From: Pseudomonas sp. ZH-FAD
GTDB lineage: Bacteria > Pseudomonadota > Gammaproteobacteria > Pseudomonadales > Pseudomonadaceae
Direction: 5' to 3'
DNA: 64,000 nucleotides
Assembly (NCBI RefSeq): GCF_002803095.1
Contig: NZ_PGLR01000004.1
Location: 62,001 to 126,000 of the forward strand
In this document: piece by piece, positions 1 through 9,063 of the stretch
Layout of the letters: each line of letters begins with the position of its first letter
Numbering within the stretch: the stretch's first letter is position 1
The notes under the pieces: model-generated
The model's input: only the letters and a program-made list of their open reading frames with translations
Databases searched by the model: none
What the model was told of the DNA's origin: nothing
Program-made: the position numbers and the translations under genes

Positions 1-1
1 C

Positions 2-1600
2 GCCAAGTCCGGTACCGCCGACTTCCTCAAGAACCTCTCCGGCGATCAGAAGAAGGATTCGCACCTGATCGGCCAGTTCGGTGTGGGCTTCTATTCGGCC
101 TTCATCGTCGCCGACGAGGTCGAAGTGTTCAGCCGCCGTGCCGGTAGCCCGGCCAGCGAAGGCGTGCATTGGTCATCCAAAGGCGAAGGCGAGTTCGAAG
201 TCGCCACCGTCGAGAAAGCCGAGCGTGGTACCCGCATCGTTCTGCATCTGAAGAGCGGTGAAGAGGAGTTCGCCGATGGCTGGCGCCTGCGCAACATCGT
301 CAAGAAGTACTCCGACCATATCGCGCTGCCCATCGAATTGCCGAAAGAGCATCACGGTGAAGACAAGCCTGCCGAAGTCGAGTGGGAAACCGTCAACCGC
401 GCCAGCGCCCTGTGGACCCGTCCGCGTACCGAGATCAAGGACGAGGAGTACCAGGAGTTCTACAAGCACGTCGGCCATGACTTCGAGAACCCGCTGAGCT
501 GGAGCCACAACAAGGTCGAAGGCAAGCTGGAGTACACCTCGCTGCTCTACGTGCCGGGCCGTGCGCCGTTCGACCTGTATCACCGCGAAGCACCCAAGGG
601 CCTCAAGCTCTATGTGCAGCGCGTGTTCATCATGGACCAGGCCGATCAGTTCCTGCCGTTGTACCTGCGCTTCATCAAGGGTGTGGTCGACTCCAACGAC
701 CTGTCGCTGAACGTTTCCCGCGAGATCCTGCAGTCCGGCCCGGTCATCGACTCGATGAAATCGGCGCTGACCAAGCGCGTGCTGGACATGCTGGAGAAGC
801 TGGCCAAGGACAAGCCGGACGACTACAAGACCTTCTGGAAGGCCTTTGGCCAGGTGCTCAAGGAAGGCCCGGCGGAAGACTTCGCCAACAAGGAGAAGAT
901 CGCCGGCCTGTTGCGTTTCGCCTCCACTGCTGGCGAAGGCGACGAGCAATCGGTGTCGCTGGCTGACTACCTGGGCCGCATCAAGGAAGGTCAGGACAAG
1001 ATCTACTTCCTCACTGGTGAAAGCTACGCGCAGATCAAGAACAGCCCGCACCTTGAGGTCTTCCGTAAGAAGGGCATCGAAGTGCTGCTGCTCACCGATC
1101 GTATCGATGAGTGGCTGATGAGCTACCTGACCGAGTTTGACGGCAAGCAGTTCGTCGACGTGGCCCGTGGTGACCTGGATCTGGGTGAGCTGGACTCGGA
1201 AGAGGACAAGAAGGCCCAGGAAGAAGTCGCCAAGGCCAAGGAGGGGTTGATCGAACGCCTCAAGGGTGCCCTGGGCGAGCAGGTCGCCGAGGTTCGCGTG
1301 TCTCACCGACTGACCGACTCGCCGGCGATTCTCGCCATCGGTGAGCAGGATCTCGGTCTGCAGATGCGCCAGATTCTCGAGGCCAGCGGGCAAAAGGTGC
1401 CGGAGTCCAAGCCGATCTTCGAGTTCAACCCCGCGCATCCGCTGATCGAGCGTCTGGATGCCGAGCCGGACGAGGACCGTTTCACCGATCTGTCGCACAT
1501 TCTCTTCGATCAGGCCGCGTTGGCCGCTGGTGACAGCCTGAAAGATCCTGCCGCTTATGTGCAGCGTCTGAACAAGTTGTTGGTGGAACTTTCTGCCTGA
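2..1600 (+). CDS. htpG: Chaperone protein HtpG (Hsp90 family), 5' end missing
   Basis: Bacterial Hsp90, an ATP-dependent dimeric cytosolic chaperone. The reading frame is open from the left edge, so the start codon lies outside the window and 532 residues remain. The first visible residues belong to the end of the N-terminal ATPase domain, including the lid motif [11 protein letters not shown] (residues about 23-33). The middle domain follows with the conserved stretch [10 protein letters not shown] (about 209-218), where the Arg contacts ATP phosphate. The C-terminal dimerisation domain ends with NPAHPLI and HILFDQAAL. The codons read cleanly to TGA and are followed directly by a terminator hairpin. 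Identification is firm; only the N-terminal 100 or so residues are unseen. Confidence 0.97.
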   Translation, partial: AKSGTADFLKNLSGDQKKDSHLIGQFGVGFYSAFIVADEVEVFSRRAGSPASEGVHWSSKGEGEFEVATVEKAERGTRIVLHLKSGEEEFADGWRLRNIVKKYSDHIALPIELPKEHHGEDKPAEVEWETVNRASALWTRPRTEIKDEEYQEFYKHVGHDFENPLSWSHNKVEGKLEYTSLLYVPGRAPFDLYHREAPKGLKLYVQRVFIMDQADQFLPLYLRFIKGVVDSNDLSLNVSREILQSGPVIDSMKSALTKRVLDMLEKLAKDKPDDYKTFWKAFGQVLKEGPAEDFANKEKIAGLLRFASTAGEGDEQSVSLADYLGRIKEGQDKIYFLTGESYAQIKNSPHLEVFRKKGIEVLLLTDRIDEWLMSYLTEFDGKQFVDVARGDLDLGELDSEEDKKAQEEVAKAKEGLIERLKGALGEQVAEVRVSHRLTDSPAILAIGEQDLGLQMRQILEASGQKVPESKPIFEFNPAHPLIERLDAEPDEDRFTDLSHILFDQAALAAGDSLKDPAAYVQRLNKLLVELSA

Positions 1601-1619
1601 TAGGTCAGGTATTGGAACA

Positions 1620-1640
1620 AGCCCGCTTCGGCGGGCTTTT
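1620..1640 (+). terminator. Rho-independent terminator after htpG
   Basis: Seven-base-pair stem AGCCCGC / GCGGGCT closed by a TTCG tetraloop and followed by TTT, beginning 19 nt after the htpG stop codon. Confidence 0.85.
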
Positions 1641-1735
1641 CTATGCGCGCGATTGATCGGGTTTAATTGACAAGCGCGACCCCGTCGTTTCAGATGCTGG
1701 CAATTGGCTGGCTTTCTGCAGTGCCCTGGGGTGGT

Positions 1736-4700
1736 ATGTCGATTTTCGAGCTGTTCTTCTTGATGGGCGCGGACCCGAGTGTCCTTGTGCTCAGTAGTTA
1801 CGACACTTCCCTGGTGCTGCTGTCACTGGCTATTGCCGTATTCGCCGCCGGTATGGCGCTGCAGCTGGCTGGCGAAGCACGCGACAGTTCGCATCCGGTC
1901 GCCAGGCAAATCACCATTCTCACCGGTTCGCTCGCTCTTGGCGGCGGCATCTGGTCCATGCATTTTCTCGGCATGCTCGCCTTCGAGCTGTGTGCGGCGG
2001 TGCGATTCGATCTGGGCATCACGCTACTGTCGATGCTGCCGAGCCTGGCTGCTTCGTGGGTCGCGCTGAGCCTGCTGGCGCGGCGTGACTTGAGCCTGTT
2101 GCAGCTGTGTGTGGGGGGCGTACTGGTCGGAGCCGGTATCGGAGCCATGCACTACAGCGGTATGGCGGCGATGCAGATGGCACCGCTGCTGCGCTATGAC
2201 CCCTGGATGTTCGCCTTGTCCATCGTCGTTGCCGTCGCCCTGGCCATTCTGGCGTTGTGGGTACGCTTCGGTCTGGAGGGGCGTTTGCCGACCCTCTGGG
2301 CGCTTCTGCTCAGCGCCCTGGTGATGGGCCTGGCGATCAGTGGCATGCACTACACCGGCATGGCTGCGGCGCGTTTCGTCGGTACGCCGGAGTCCGAAGC
2401 TCCGATGGCGGTGGTCGACAGTGGTTATATCGCCATTGCCATCACGCTGCTGACCGTCGCTCTGACGGTATTCGTGGTGGCGGTCAATACGCTGCTGCGC
2501 TACCGCCGCATGAGTCTTCAACTCAAGGCCAGCGAGCAGCATTTGCGCTCGATCTTCGACACGGCTCTGGATGCCATCATCACCGTCGATCACACCGGCA
2601 CGTTGCGCTCGGCCAATCGCGCGGTCTCGCGTCTGTTCGGCTGGACGCCGGAGGAGCTGGTGGGCATGCACATGCGCTCACTGATGCCTGCTCGCCATGT
2701 CGAGCAGGTGGAGGTGCTGCTGGCGAACTACCTCAGAACGGGTCGCCTGACGATGCCGGCCGGTGAGCAGGAACTGGTGTGTCTGACCCGTGACGGCGAA
2801 GAGAAATTGGTGCGCATCAGCGTTGGCATCACCCATTCAGGCAGTCGTCCGCTGTTCGTGGTATTCGTCGCCGATATCAGCGAAAGACAAGCCATGGAGA
2901 AGGCTCTGCGGGACAGCGAGCAGCAGTACCGTTCGTTGATCAGCAACATTCCTGGTGTGTCGTTCCGCTGCACGCTGGATCAGGACTGGACCATGATATT
3001 TATCAGCGATGCGGTGCAGCCCCTCACCGGTTGGAGTGCGGAGGATTTCATCAGTCGCCGCTGTTCGATTGCCGATATGTATCACCCGGACGACTATCAG
3101 CGAGTCGCCGCCGAGGTGATGCAGGCTATCGAGCAAGGCCGCAACTACGCCGTCGAATACCGCTTGTTCGACCGCGATGGCGCGGAACACTGGATCTGGG
3201 AAAGTGGTAGCGCAGTTTGCGACGAAAACGGTGTGCCGCGTTGGATCGATGGCGTGTTGCTCGACCAGACCGAAACCAAGCGGCGCAATGCCGAATACGA
3301 AGGCAAGGTCACCGCGATCAGCAAGGCGATGGCATTGATCGAGTTCGACCTCGACGGCAACATCCTCGACATCAACGACAATGCACTGGCGTTGTATGGT
3401 TATGACAAGGAGGAGGTGGTAGGGCGCCACCACGGCATGTTCTGCGATCCTGAACTGGTGGCAAGCGATGCTTATCGCCAGGGCTGGATGGATCTGCGCG
3501 CAGGTCATTTTCGTGCAGGTGAATACCAGCGCTTCGGTAAGGGCGGGCGGGAAGTCTGGATTCAGGCCAGCTACAACCCGATCCTCGATACCGACGGCAA
3601 GCCGTTCAAGGTCGTCAAGTTGTCGACCGACCTGACCCCGCGCCGCGTCATGGAGCAGGATCTGCGGGCTGCCCGTGATCGCGCCGAGGCCGCCGCTGCC
3701 GCGCGCAGCAGCTTCCTGGCCAACATGAGCCATGAAATTCGTACGCCGATGAATGCCATCATCGGTTTTACCGACCTGCTGCTGGAAACGCCGCTTTCCA
3801 GTGAGCAACGTCGCCATTTGAGCACCGTGCAGCATTCGTCGCGTTCGTTGCTGGGCTTGCTCAACGATATCCTCGACACGGCCAAGCTCGACCGTGGTGC
3901 CATCGAGCTGGAACAACTGGATTTTTCCCTGCGTGAGCTGTGCGAGCAGGTGCTCGCGACGCAGCGCCTGACGGCCGAAAGCAAAGGCCTGCAGCTGCAT
4001 CTGGATTACCCGGCAACGACCAACGAGTTCTTCTGCGGCGACCCACTGCGTTTGCAACAGGTCCTGACCAACCTGCTCGGTAATGCGGTCAAGTTCACCC
4101 TGCATGGCGAGGTTCGCTTGAAAGTGACCGGTGAGCCGGGCGCGATGCGCCTGGCGGTGAAGGACACCGGCATCGGTATCGCAGCCGACCGCCTGGAGAA
4201 GATCTTCGAGCCTTTCGCTCAGGCTGATGCCTCGATGAGTCGGCGCTTTGGCGGCACCGGCCTCGGCACCACCATCTCCCGGCAGTTGGTCGAGTTGATG
4301 GGAGGGCGCTTGCGGGTCGAGAGTACCGAAGGGCAGGGCAGCTGCTTCAGCGTCGAGTTGCCGCTGCGTGCCGGCAAGCGTCTGGCCTCGCAGCAACGTG
4401 CCGTGCTGCCTGAGCTGGGGCAGTTGAACATTCTTGCGGCCGATGACGTGCCGCAGAACCTCGAGCTGCTGCAACTGACCCTGGAGCATTTCGGCCATCG
4501 CGTACATTGCGTCGCCGATGGTGAAGGCGCACTGCAGGCGTTCACCCAGCAGCGTTTCGATCTGATCCTGATGGATGTGCAGATGCCGGGAGTCGACGGT
4601 CTGGAAGCGTCGCGGCGAATTCGTCAGCTGGAAGCCGCCGAAGCGCGAGAGCCGATTCCGATCATTGCCCTGACCGCCAGCGTGCTCGACCAGGATCGTC

Positions 4701-5428
4701 AGGCAGCACTGGACTCCGGTATGAATGGCTTTGCTTCGAAGCCCCTGGATGTCAACGCGCTGCTCTGGGAAATCGCCCGCCTGCTCGGGCTGACCGATGT
4801 ATCCAGCGCAGTGGTCAGTGCCACCCGGGTTGCCGACGATGGCCTGTTCGACTGGGTCCGTGGCAGCAGCCTGTGGGGCGGGCCGCTGCGCATGGCTCAG
4901 GCGATCAATACCTTCATTGGCGAACAACATGCTCTGGCGGCGCGCCTCAGCCACCTGCTGGCGGCGCGCGACTGGCGCGAGGGTGAGGCGCTGGCGCATC
5001 GTTTGCACGGCGCCGCCGGCAACCTGGCCATGAGCAGCCTTGCCAGCCTTGGACAGTCGATCGAGCGGGCCTTTCAAACGCGAGACGAGCAGGCGTTGCC
5101 CGCACTGATCGTGGAGCTCGAGCAGGCTCTGCTGACGGTCAAGGACGTGGTGCCGCAGGTACCGGAGGCCGTATCTTCGGCTGAAAGCGCGGCTGTCGAC
5201 TTGCGCTCGCTGCGTGAACAGGCAAGTCAGCTGCGACAGGCGCTGCAGCGGGGCGGCCTGGACGATGAAACCCTTGCTGTCATGGAGCAGGCCGCCAGGG
5301 GCACAGCCTATGGCGCCGCGCTGAACGATATGCGTCAGGCGCTGGAGGATTTCGATTTCGATCAGGCTCTGCTGGTGCTCGATCGACTGTTGCTGCAACT
5401 GCAAGACGAGGAAACGACCCCATCATGA
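1736..5428 (+). CDS. MHYT-PAS hybrid sensor histidine kinase with REC and HPt domains
   Basis: A 1230-residue membrane hybrid kinase. Domains in order: a seven-helix MHYT sensor (about 10-245) with the repeated motifs SMHFLGM, AMHYSGM and GMHYTGM, thought in this family to bind copper and sense a diatomic gas; three PAS domains (about 265-640); HisKA with ANMSHEIRTPMN; HATPase with GDPLRLQQVLTNLLGNAVKF; a REC domain with phospho-Asp in ILMDVQMPG (about 935); and a C-terminal HPt with AHRLHGAAGNL. All modules for an internal His-Asp-His phosphorelay are therefore present. The ATP lid reads GLGTTIS instead of the usual GLGLAIS. I chose ATG 1736 because MSIFELFF matches typical MHYT N-termini; a TTG at 1667 in the same frame is possible. 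The stop overlaps the next gene (ATGA), so the two are coupled. Confidence 0.9.
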   Translation: MSIFELFFLMGADPSVLVLSSYDTSLVLLSLAIAVFAAGMALQLAGEARDSSHPVARQITILTGSLALGGGIWSMHFLGMLAFELCAAVRFDLGITLLSMLPSLAASWVALSLLARRDLSLLQLCVGGVLVGAGIGAMHYSGMAAMQMAPLLRYDPWMFALSIVVAVALAILALWVRFGLEGRLPTLWALLLSALVMGLAISGMHYTGMAAARFVGTPESEAPMAVVDSGYIAIAITLLTVALTVFVVAVNTLLRYRRMSLQLKASEQHLRSIFDTALDAIITVDHTGTLRSANRAVSRLFGWTPEELVGMHMRSLMPARHVEQVEVLLANYLRTGRLTMPAGEQELVCLTRDGEEKLVRISVGITHSGSRPLFVVFVADISERQAMEKALRDSEQQYRSLISNIPGVSFRCTLDQDWTMIFISDAVQPLTGWSAEDFISRRCSIADMYHPDDYQRVAAEVMQAIEQGRNYAVEYRLFDRDGAEHWIWESGSAVCDENGVPRWIDGVLLDQTETKRRNAEYEGKVTAISKAMALIEFDLDGNILDINDNALALYGYDKEEVVGRHHGMFCDPELVASDAYRQGWMDLRAGHFRAGEYQRFGKGGREVWIQASYNPILDTDGKPFKVVKLSTDLTPRRVMEQDLRAARDRAEAAAAARSSFLANMSHEIRTPMNAIIGFTDLLLETPLSSEQRRHLSTVQHSSRSLLGLLNDILDTAKLDRGAIELEQLDFSLRELCEQVLATQRLTAESKGLQLHLDYPATTNEFFCGDPLRLQQVLTNLLGNAVKFTLHGEVRLKVTGEPGAMRLAVKDTGIGIAADRLEKIFEPFAQADASMSRRFGGTGLGTTISRQLVELMGGRLRVESTEGQGSCFSVELPLRAGKRLASQQRAVLPELGQLNILAADDVPQNLELLQLTLEHFGHRVHCVADGEGALQAFTQQRFDLILMDVQMPGVDGLEASRRIRQLEAAEAREPIPIIALTASVLDQDRQAALDSGMNGFASKPLDVNALLWEIARLLGLTDVSSAVVSATRVADDGLFDWVRGSSLWGGPLRMAQAINTFIGEQHALAARLSHLLAARDWREGEALAHRLHGAAGNLAMSSLASLGQSIERAFQTRDEQALPALIVELEQALLTVKDVVPQVPEAVSSAESAAVDLRSLREQASQLRQALQRGGLDDETLAVMEQAARGTAYGAALNDMRQALEDFDFDQALLVLDRLLLQLQDEETTPS

Positions 5429-6429
5429 CCCTGGCTGCCGATACTCGTCCGCTGTTGCTGCTGGTCGATGACGAACCCACCAACTTGCAGGTGCTGCGCC
5501 ATGTCCTGCAAGAGGACTATCGCCTGCTGTTCGCCAAGGAGGGTTCGCGTGCGCTGGAAATGGCCGAACGGGAACGGCCTGACCTGATTCTGCTCGATGT
5601 GATGATGCCGCGCATGACCGGCTACGAGGTCTGCGAGCGGCTCAAGGCCAACCCTCTGCTAAAGACGATTCCGGTGATCTTCGTGACCGCTCTGGGCGAT
5701 GTCGAGGATGAGGCACACGGCTTCGAAGTTGGTGCGGTGGACTACATCACCAAGCCGATCAGCCCGCCCATCGTGCGTGCCCGGGTGCGTACTCACCTGT
5801 CGCTGGTGCGTGTCGATGAGCTCAAGCAGACCCGCCTGCAGATCGTCCAGCGCCTGGGCATGGCTGCCGAGTACAAGGACAACGAGACCGGCCTGCACGT
5901 CATTCGCATGAGCCATTTCTCCAAGGTGCTGGCGCTGGCCGCCGGTTTCAGCGAAAGCGCGGCCGAGGAGCTGCTCAACGCGGCGCCGATGCATGATGTC
6001 GGCAAGATCGGTATTCCCGACGCCGTGCTGCGCAAGCCGGGAAAGCTGGACGAGGAGGAATGGCAAGTGATGCGCCAGCACGTGGAGATCGGTGCGCGAA
6101 TCATCGGCGAGCACAGCTCGGGGCTGCTGCGCACGGCGCAACGCATTGCCTTGTCGCACCATGAGAAGTGGGATGGCAGCGGCTACCCCAACGGTTTGAG
6201 TGGCGAGGACATTCCCCTGGAGGGCCGCATCGTCGCCATTGCCGATGTGTTCGATGCGCTGACCAGCGTGCGTCCCTACAAACAGGCCTGGTCCGTGGAC
6301 GATGCAGTCGGCTTTCTGCGTGAACAGAGTGGGCGCCACTTCGATCCGCGTCTGGTCGAGCTGTTCATCACTTGTTTGCCCGAGATTCTGCAGATCAAGG
6401 AGCGCTGGGCCGAACAACCTGACGCCTGA
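5425..6429 (+). CDS. Two-component response regulator with HD-GYP domain (RpfG-like)
   Basis: A 334-residue REC-HD-GYP protein, predicted to be a cytosolic cyclic-di-GMP phosphodiesterase switched by phosphorylation. The receiver domain (1-120) has DDE at 15-17 and the phospho-acceptor D58 in LILLDVMMP. The HD-GYP domain (about 140-330) carries MHDVGKIGIP and the signature HHEKWDGSGYP, with the later metal-site block ADVFDAL, so it looks catalytically complete. Its ATG overlaps the stop of the hybrid kinase by four bases, making that kinase the obvious phosphate donor through its HPt. The substrate is inferred from the family. Confidence 0.93.
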   Translation: MTLAADTRPLLLLVDDEPTNLQVLRHVLQEDYRLLFAKEGSRALEMAERERPDLILLDVMMPRMTGYEVCERLKANPLLKTIPVIFVTALGDVEDEAHGFEVGAVDYITKPISPPIVRARVRTHLSLVRVDELKQTRLQIVQRLGMAAEYKDNETGLHVIRMSHFSKVLALAAGFSESAAEELLNAAPMHDVGKIGIPDAVLRKPGKLDEEEWQVMRQHVEIGARIIGEHSSGLLRTAQRIALSHHEKWDGSGYPNGLSGEDIPLEGRIVAIADVFDALTSVRPYKQAWSVDDAVGFLREQSGRHFDPRLVELFITCLPEILQIKERWAEQPDA

Positions 6430-6522
6430 AATCTCCTGTCTAAAACCTGCCCTCTCGACTTGGTCATTGTCGAAGGTGAGGCTATTGTTAGGGGCCTACC
6501 ATTGCCAAGGGCAGGCCTCACC

Positions 6523-7311
6523 ATGCAGAAGAAGACACTGGTTCCCCTGTTGTGCGCCGCATTCGCCGGTCTTGCCGATGCGGCGGTCGTGACCAAGACG
6601 GTTGCGTACGAAATCGATGGTGAAGCCTTCGAAGGCGTCCTGGTTTACGACGATTCGGTCACCACGCCGCGCCCTGGGCTGCTCGCCGTCCCCAACTGGA
6701 TGGGGGTGAATGAAGACACCGTGGCCAAGGCCGCCCGCGCAGCAGGCGACAAATACGTGGTGTTCGTCGCCGACATGTACGGTAAATCCATTCGTCCCAG
6801 CAACGCTGAGGAGGCAGGCGCCGCGGCCAGCAAGGTACGCGCCGACCGCCCACTGATGCGCAAGCGCGCCCAGGCAGCGGTCGATGTGCTCAAGGCGCAG
6901 AGCGGCGAGGTGGCACTGGATCTGAGCAAGCTGGGTGCCATCGGCTTCTGCTTTGGTGGCGGCACGGTGCTGGAACTCGCGCGTTCAGGGGCGCCGCTGA
7001 AAGGCTTCGTATCCTTCCACGGCAATCTGGATACGCCCAATCCGGCTGATGCCCAGAACATCAAGGCGCCGGTGCTGGTGCTGCATGGGGCTGATGATCC
7101 CGCTGTACCGCAGGCGCAGGTCGACGGCTTCATCGCCGAGATGAAGGCGGCCAAGACTGATTGGCAGTTGGTGAGCTATGGCGGTGCCGTGCACTCGTTC
7201 ACCAATCCCAAGGCCAACGTGCCGGGTCGCAACGAATACCATCCGGTGGTCGCCGCGCGAGCATTCAAGGCGATGAACGATCTGTTCGATGAGGTATTCG
7301 CCGAGCAGTGA
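6523..7311 (+). CDS. Exported dienelactone hydrolase family protein
   Basis: A 262-residue alpha/beta hydrolase. It has a short signal peptide (KK, then VPLLCAAFAGLADA, cleavage near residue 18), so it is probably periplasmic, unlike cytosolic catabolic DLHs. The nucleophile elbow GFCFGGG has the Cys typical of dienelactone hydrolases. The acid is in HGADDPAVP and the His in GAVHSFTNP. The gene lies alone on the plus strand between the HD-GYP gene and a bidirectional terminator. ATG 6523 was chosen because it begins the signal peptide; an upstream in-frame extension to 6460 has no hydrophobic rationale. The substrate cannot be named. In PAO1 a similar gene sits beside htpG (recollection). Confidence 0.88.
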   Translation: MQKKTLVPLLCAAFAGLADAAVVTKTVAYEIDGEAFEGVLVYDDSVTTPRPGLLAVPNWMGVNEDTVAKAARAAGDKYVVFVADMYGKSIRPSNAEEAGAAASKVRADRPLMRKRAQAAVDVLKAQSGEVALDLSKLGAIGFCFGGGTVLELARSGAPLKGFVSFHGNLDTPNPADAQNIKAPVLVLHGADDPAVPQAQVDGFIAEMKAAKTDWQLVSYGGAVHSFTNPKANVPGRNEYHPVVAARAFKAMNDLFDEVFAEQ

Positions 7312-7337
7312 CGCCAGGTTTGCGCATGCGTTGAACG

Positions 7338-7369
7338 AAAGGCTGCGCCCGATGGGCGCAGCCTTTTTT
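7338..7369. terminator. Bidirectional terminator between convergent genes
   Basis: A long stem AAAGGCTGCGCCC / GGGCGCAGCCTTT with loop GAT and a T-run after it. The 5' A-run makes it usable in both directions, between the plus-strand hydrolase gene and the minus-strand DUF4394 gene. Confidence 0.88.
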
Positions 7370-7373
7370 CATC

Positions 7374-8153
7374 TTACTTCGCGGGCAGCACGGCGATGTC
7401 GATGATGCCGTCCGGCAGATCGACGATGTCGCCCAGGGTAGTGGGCTTGCCGCTGGCCAGATCCAGCTGGTGCAGGGTCTTGCCGGTCAATACGTAGGCG
7501 GTGTTGCCACCCTTGCCGTCGCTGGCGATATCCAGCGCAGCTGCCTTGAGGCCATCGGCGACCTTGCCGACCAGTTGCTGCACGCCATCGTTTGGCGGGT
7601 TCTGCAGCATCAGGCTGCTGCTGGCCAGGTCGATGTTGTACAGCGCCGTGCTCTGCGTACCGGCATAGGAATTGGTGTAGGCGCCGGCGACCACCTTGGG
7701 TTGCTTGCCGGCGTAGGGGCCGTCGGTGGCGTAGGCGACCTTGCCATCTACGGCCACTTCACCGGTATCGACGTTCACCCGCAGGCTGGTGCCGTCCGGG
7801 CCGAGCAGGCGCAGGCGGTCGGCCACCGGGTTGAAATCGACCACGGCCTGGCCGCTGCCGGACAGCGCAGTTTGCAGCTTGCTACCTGCAGTTGCTTTAC
7901 CGCTTGTGGCGTCCAGGGTGTAGAGCTGATCGGTACCGCTGAGGGCGTAGAGCTGACCGCTGGCCGGACGCACATCCAGGCCGCGCAGGTCGCTGGCGCC
8001 ACTGACCGCCATGCTGGCGGTGACCTTGAGGCTGGCGACATCGACCTTGAACAGCTTGCCATCGGCGCCCAGTGCGAGCAGTTCGGTGGCGCTGGCGGCA
8101 CCTGCGCTCAGGGTCAGCAGGCTGGCGGTGCAAAGGGTAGTGATGCGTTTCAT
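7374..8153 (-). CDS. DUF4394 domain-containing exported protein
   Basis: A 259-residue protein with an N-terminal signal peptide (KRITTLCTASLLTLSAGAASA, cleavage near 22). It contains a DUF4394 beta-propeller-like region with repeats such as LRGLDVRPASGQLYAL and ADRLRLLGPDGTSLRVN. The biochemical function is unknown. It sits downstream of the anti-sigma and sigma genes on the same strand. It is separated from them by a terminator but carries its own copy of the promoter motif found upstream of the sigma gene, so I infer it is a target of that sigma factor. A hairpin lies in its leader. Confidence 0.82.
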   Translation of the reverse strand: MKRITTLCTASLLTLSAGAASATELLALGADGKLFKVDVASLKVTASMAVSGASDLRGLDVRPASGQLYALSGTDQLYTLDATSGKATAGSKLQTALSGSGQAVVDFNPVADRLRLLGPDGTSLRVNVDTGEVAVDGKVAYATDGPYAGKQPKVVAGAYTNSYAGTQSTALYNIDLASSSLMLQNPPNDGVQQLVGKVADGLKAAALDIASDGKGGNTAYVLTGKTLHQLDLASGKPTTLGDIVDLPDGIIDIAVLPAK

Positions 8154-8185
8154 GGTTGTTCCTCATAAAGGTTTCAGCATCGAGA

Positions 8186-8207
8186 CGAAGCCGGCTGGCC
8201 GGCTTCG
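8186..8207 (-). promoter_or_regulatory. Hairpin in the 5' leader of the DUF4394 gene
   Basis: A perfect 9-bp stem CGAAGCCGG / CCGGCTTCG with loop CTGG, lying between the proposed ECF promoter and the start codon. Outer CGAG/CTCG bases could extend the pairing. It could stabilise the transcript or modulate translation; no riboswitch class is recognised. Confidence 0.5.
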
Positions 8208-8235
8208 CAGGTGCCTCGACGAAACACCTGGGAGC

Positions 8236-8261
8236 TATACCCGCGAGGAACGGAGTTGGAT
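8236..8261 (-). promoter_or_regulatory. Putative ECF-sigma promoter of the DUF4394 gene
   Basis: On the minus strand the sequence reads ATCCA, 14 nt, GGGTATA. Exactly the same two blocks with the same 14-nt spacing occur upstream of the ECF sigma gene (9633-9658). The -10-like block is 82 nt before the start codon. Confidence 0.6.
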
Positions 8262-8308
8262 GTCGGCGGGGGAAAATATTTTTTCGCAGGGTAATCGGAG
8301 GGAGGAAA

Positions 8309-8334
8309 GGTTGCCGGCCGTGCGGCCGGCAACC
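8309..8334 (-). terminator. Terminator after the anti-sigma gene
   Basis: A perfect 11-bp stem GGTTGCCGGCC / GGCCGGCAACC followed by TTTCC on the minus strand, starting 3 nt after the anti-sigma stop codon. It separates the sigma/anti-sigma operon from the DUF4394 gene. Confidence 0.75.
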
Positions 8335-8337
8335 CAC

Positions 8338-9063
8338 TCAGTTGGCGTTGGCCAGCACGGCTCGACCGATATACAGCACCGGACCGCTGGGACGGTTGTA
8401 GGGCGAGCCACCGGCCGGTTCCAGGGTCAGCTCGAAGAGTTGCCCCGCCTGCACCGCGCCGATCAGTTCGGCAGGCAGGCGCAGCGGTTGGCCGGCTTCG
8501 ACCAGGCCCAGCGAGCGTGGGCCTTCGGCCGGATCGATCAGCGTCCAGAATTGCAAGGCGCGACCTTCGGGGACCTGATCGGCGACCAGCGGATCGAGCA
8601 AGAGCGTGCCATCGCTGCTGACCTGGATCACCCAACCAGGTTTGGCCGCTTCGCCCGGCTGCTGCAGCACCACGGTATAGCGTTCGCCGGCGATATCCGG
8701 GGCGCGCAACAGCGGCATCAGCACGGCGACCAGCAGCGCCATGGCCAGGGCCGCGGTAGTCAGACGCCAGGTCAGCAGGCTGTTCCACCAGTTGGCCAGC
8801 GGGCTCGAATGTGGCTCATCGTGCAGGCCCAGACTCTGCCGAATACGTGCCCAGAGTGCCGGGGAGGGTGCATGTGCCGGTAGCTGGTCGCTGAGTTCGA
8901 GAAAGTGTCGTTCCCAGTCCAGGGCCATACGGGCGGCACCCTCATCTTCTTCGAGCAACTGGCGCACCTCGGCCGCTTCATGCTCATCGAGCAAGCCGAG
9001 CAGGTATTCGCCAATCAGGGCACGGCGTTCTTCGGGTTCGTGCGGAATCATGCTTGCAGACAC
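8338..9063 (-). CDS. Anti-sigma factor (RskA-like, membrane-anchored)
   Basis: A 241-residue predicted anti-sigma factor. The cytoplasmic N-terminal part (1-95) contains the short helical zinc-less anti-sigma fold (LIGEYLLGLLDEHEAAEV). One transmembrane segment lies at about 104-122 (TTAALAMALLVAVLMPLL). The periplasmic RskA-type domain (125-241) has GWVIQVSSDGTLLLDP and ALQFWTLIDP. Its start overlaps the end of the sigma gene by 16 bases, the usual arrangement of a sigma/anti-sigma pair. By analogy with RskA it would hold the sigma factor at the membrane until a periplasmic signal releases it. Confidence 0.85.
   Translation of the reverse strand: MSASMIPHEPEERRALIGEYLLGLLDEHEAAEVRQLLEEDEGAARMALDWERHFLELSDQLPAHAPSPALWARIRQSLGLHDEPHSSPLANWWNSLLTWRLTTAALAMALLVAVLMPLLRAPDIAGERYTVVLQQPGEAAKPGWVIQVSSDGTLLLDPLVADQVPEGRALQFWTLIDPAEGPRSLGLVEAGQPLRLPAELIGAVQAGQLFELTLEPAGGSPYNRPSGPVLYIGRAVLANAN

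Noticed and set aside
2837..5404. Very long open frame on the minus strand opposite the hybrid kinase
   Set aside because: It is a mirror of the kinase gene caused by high third-position GC; the plus strand encodes recognisable domains throughout.
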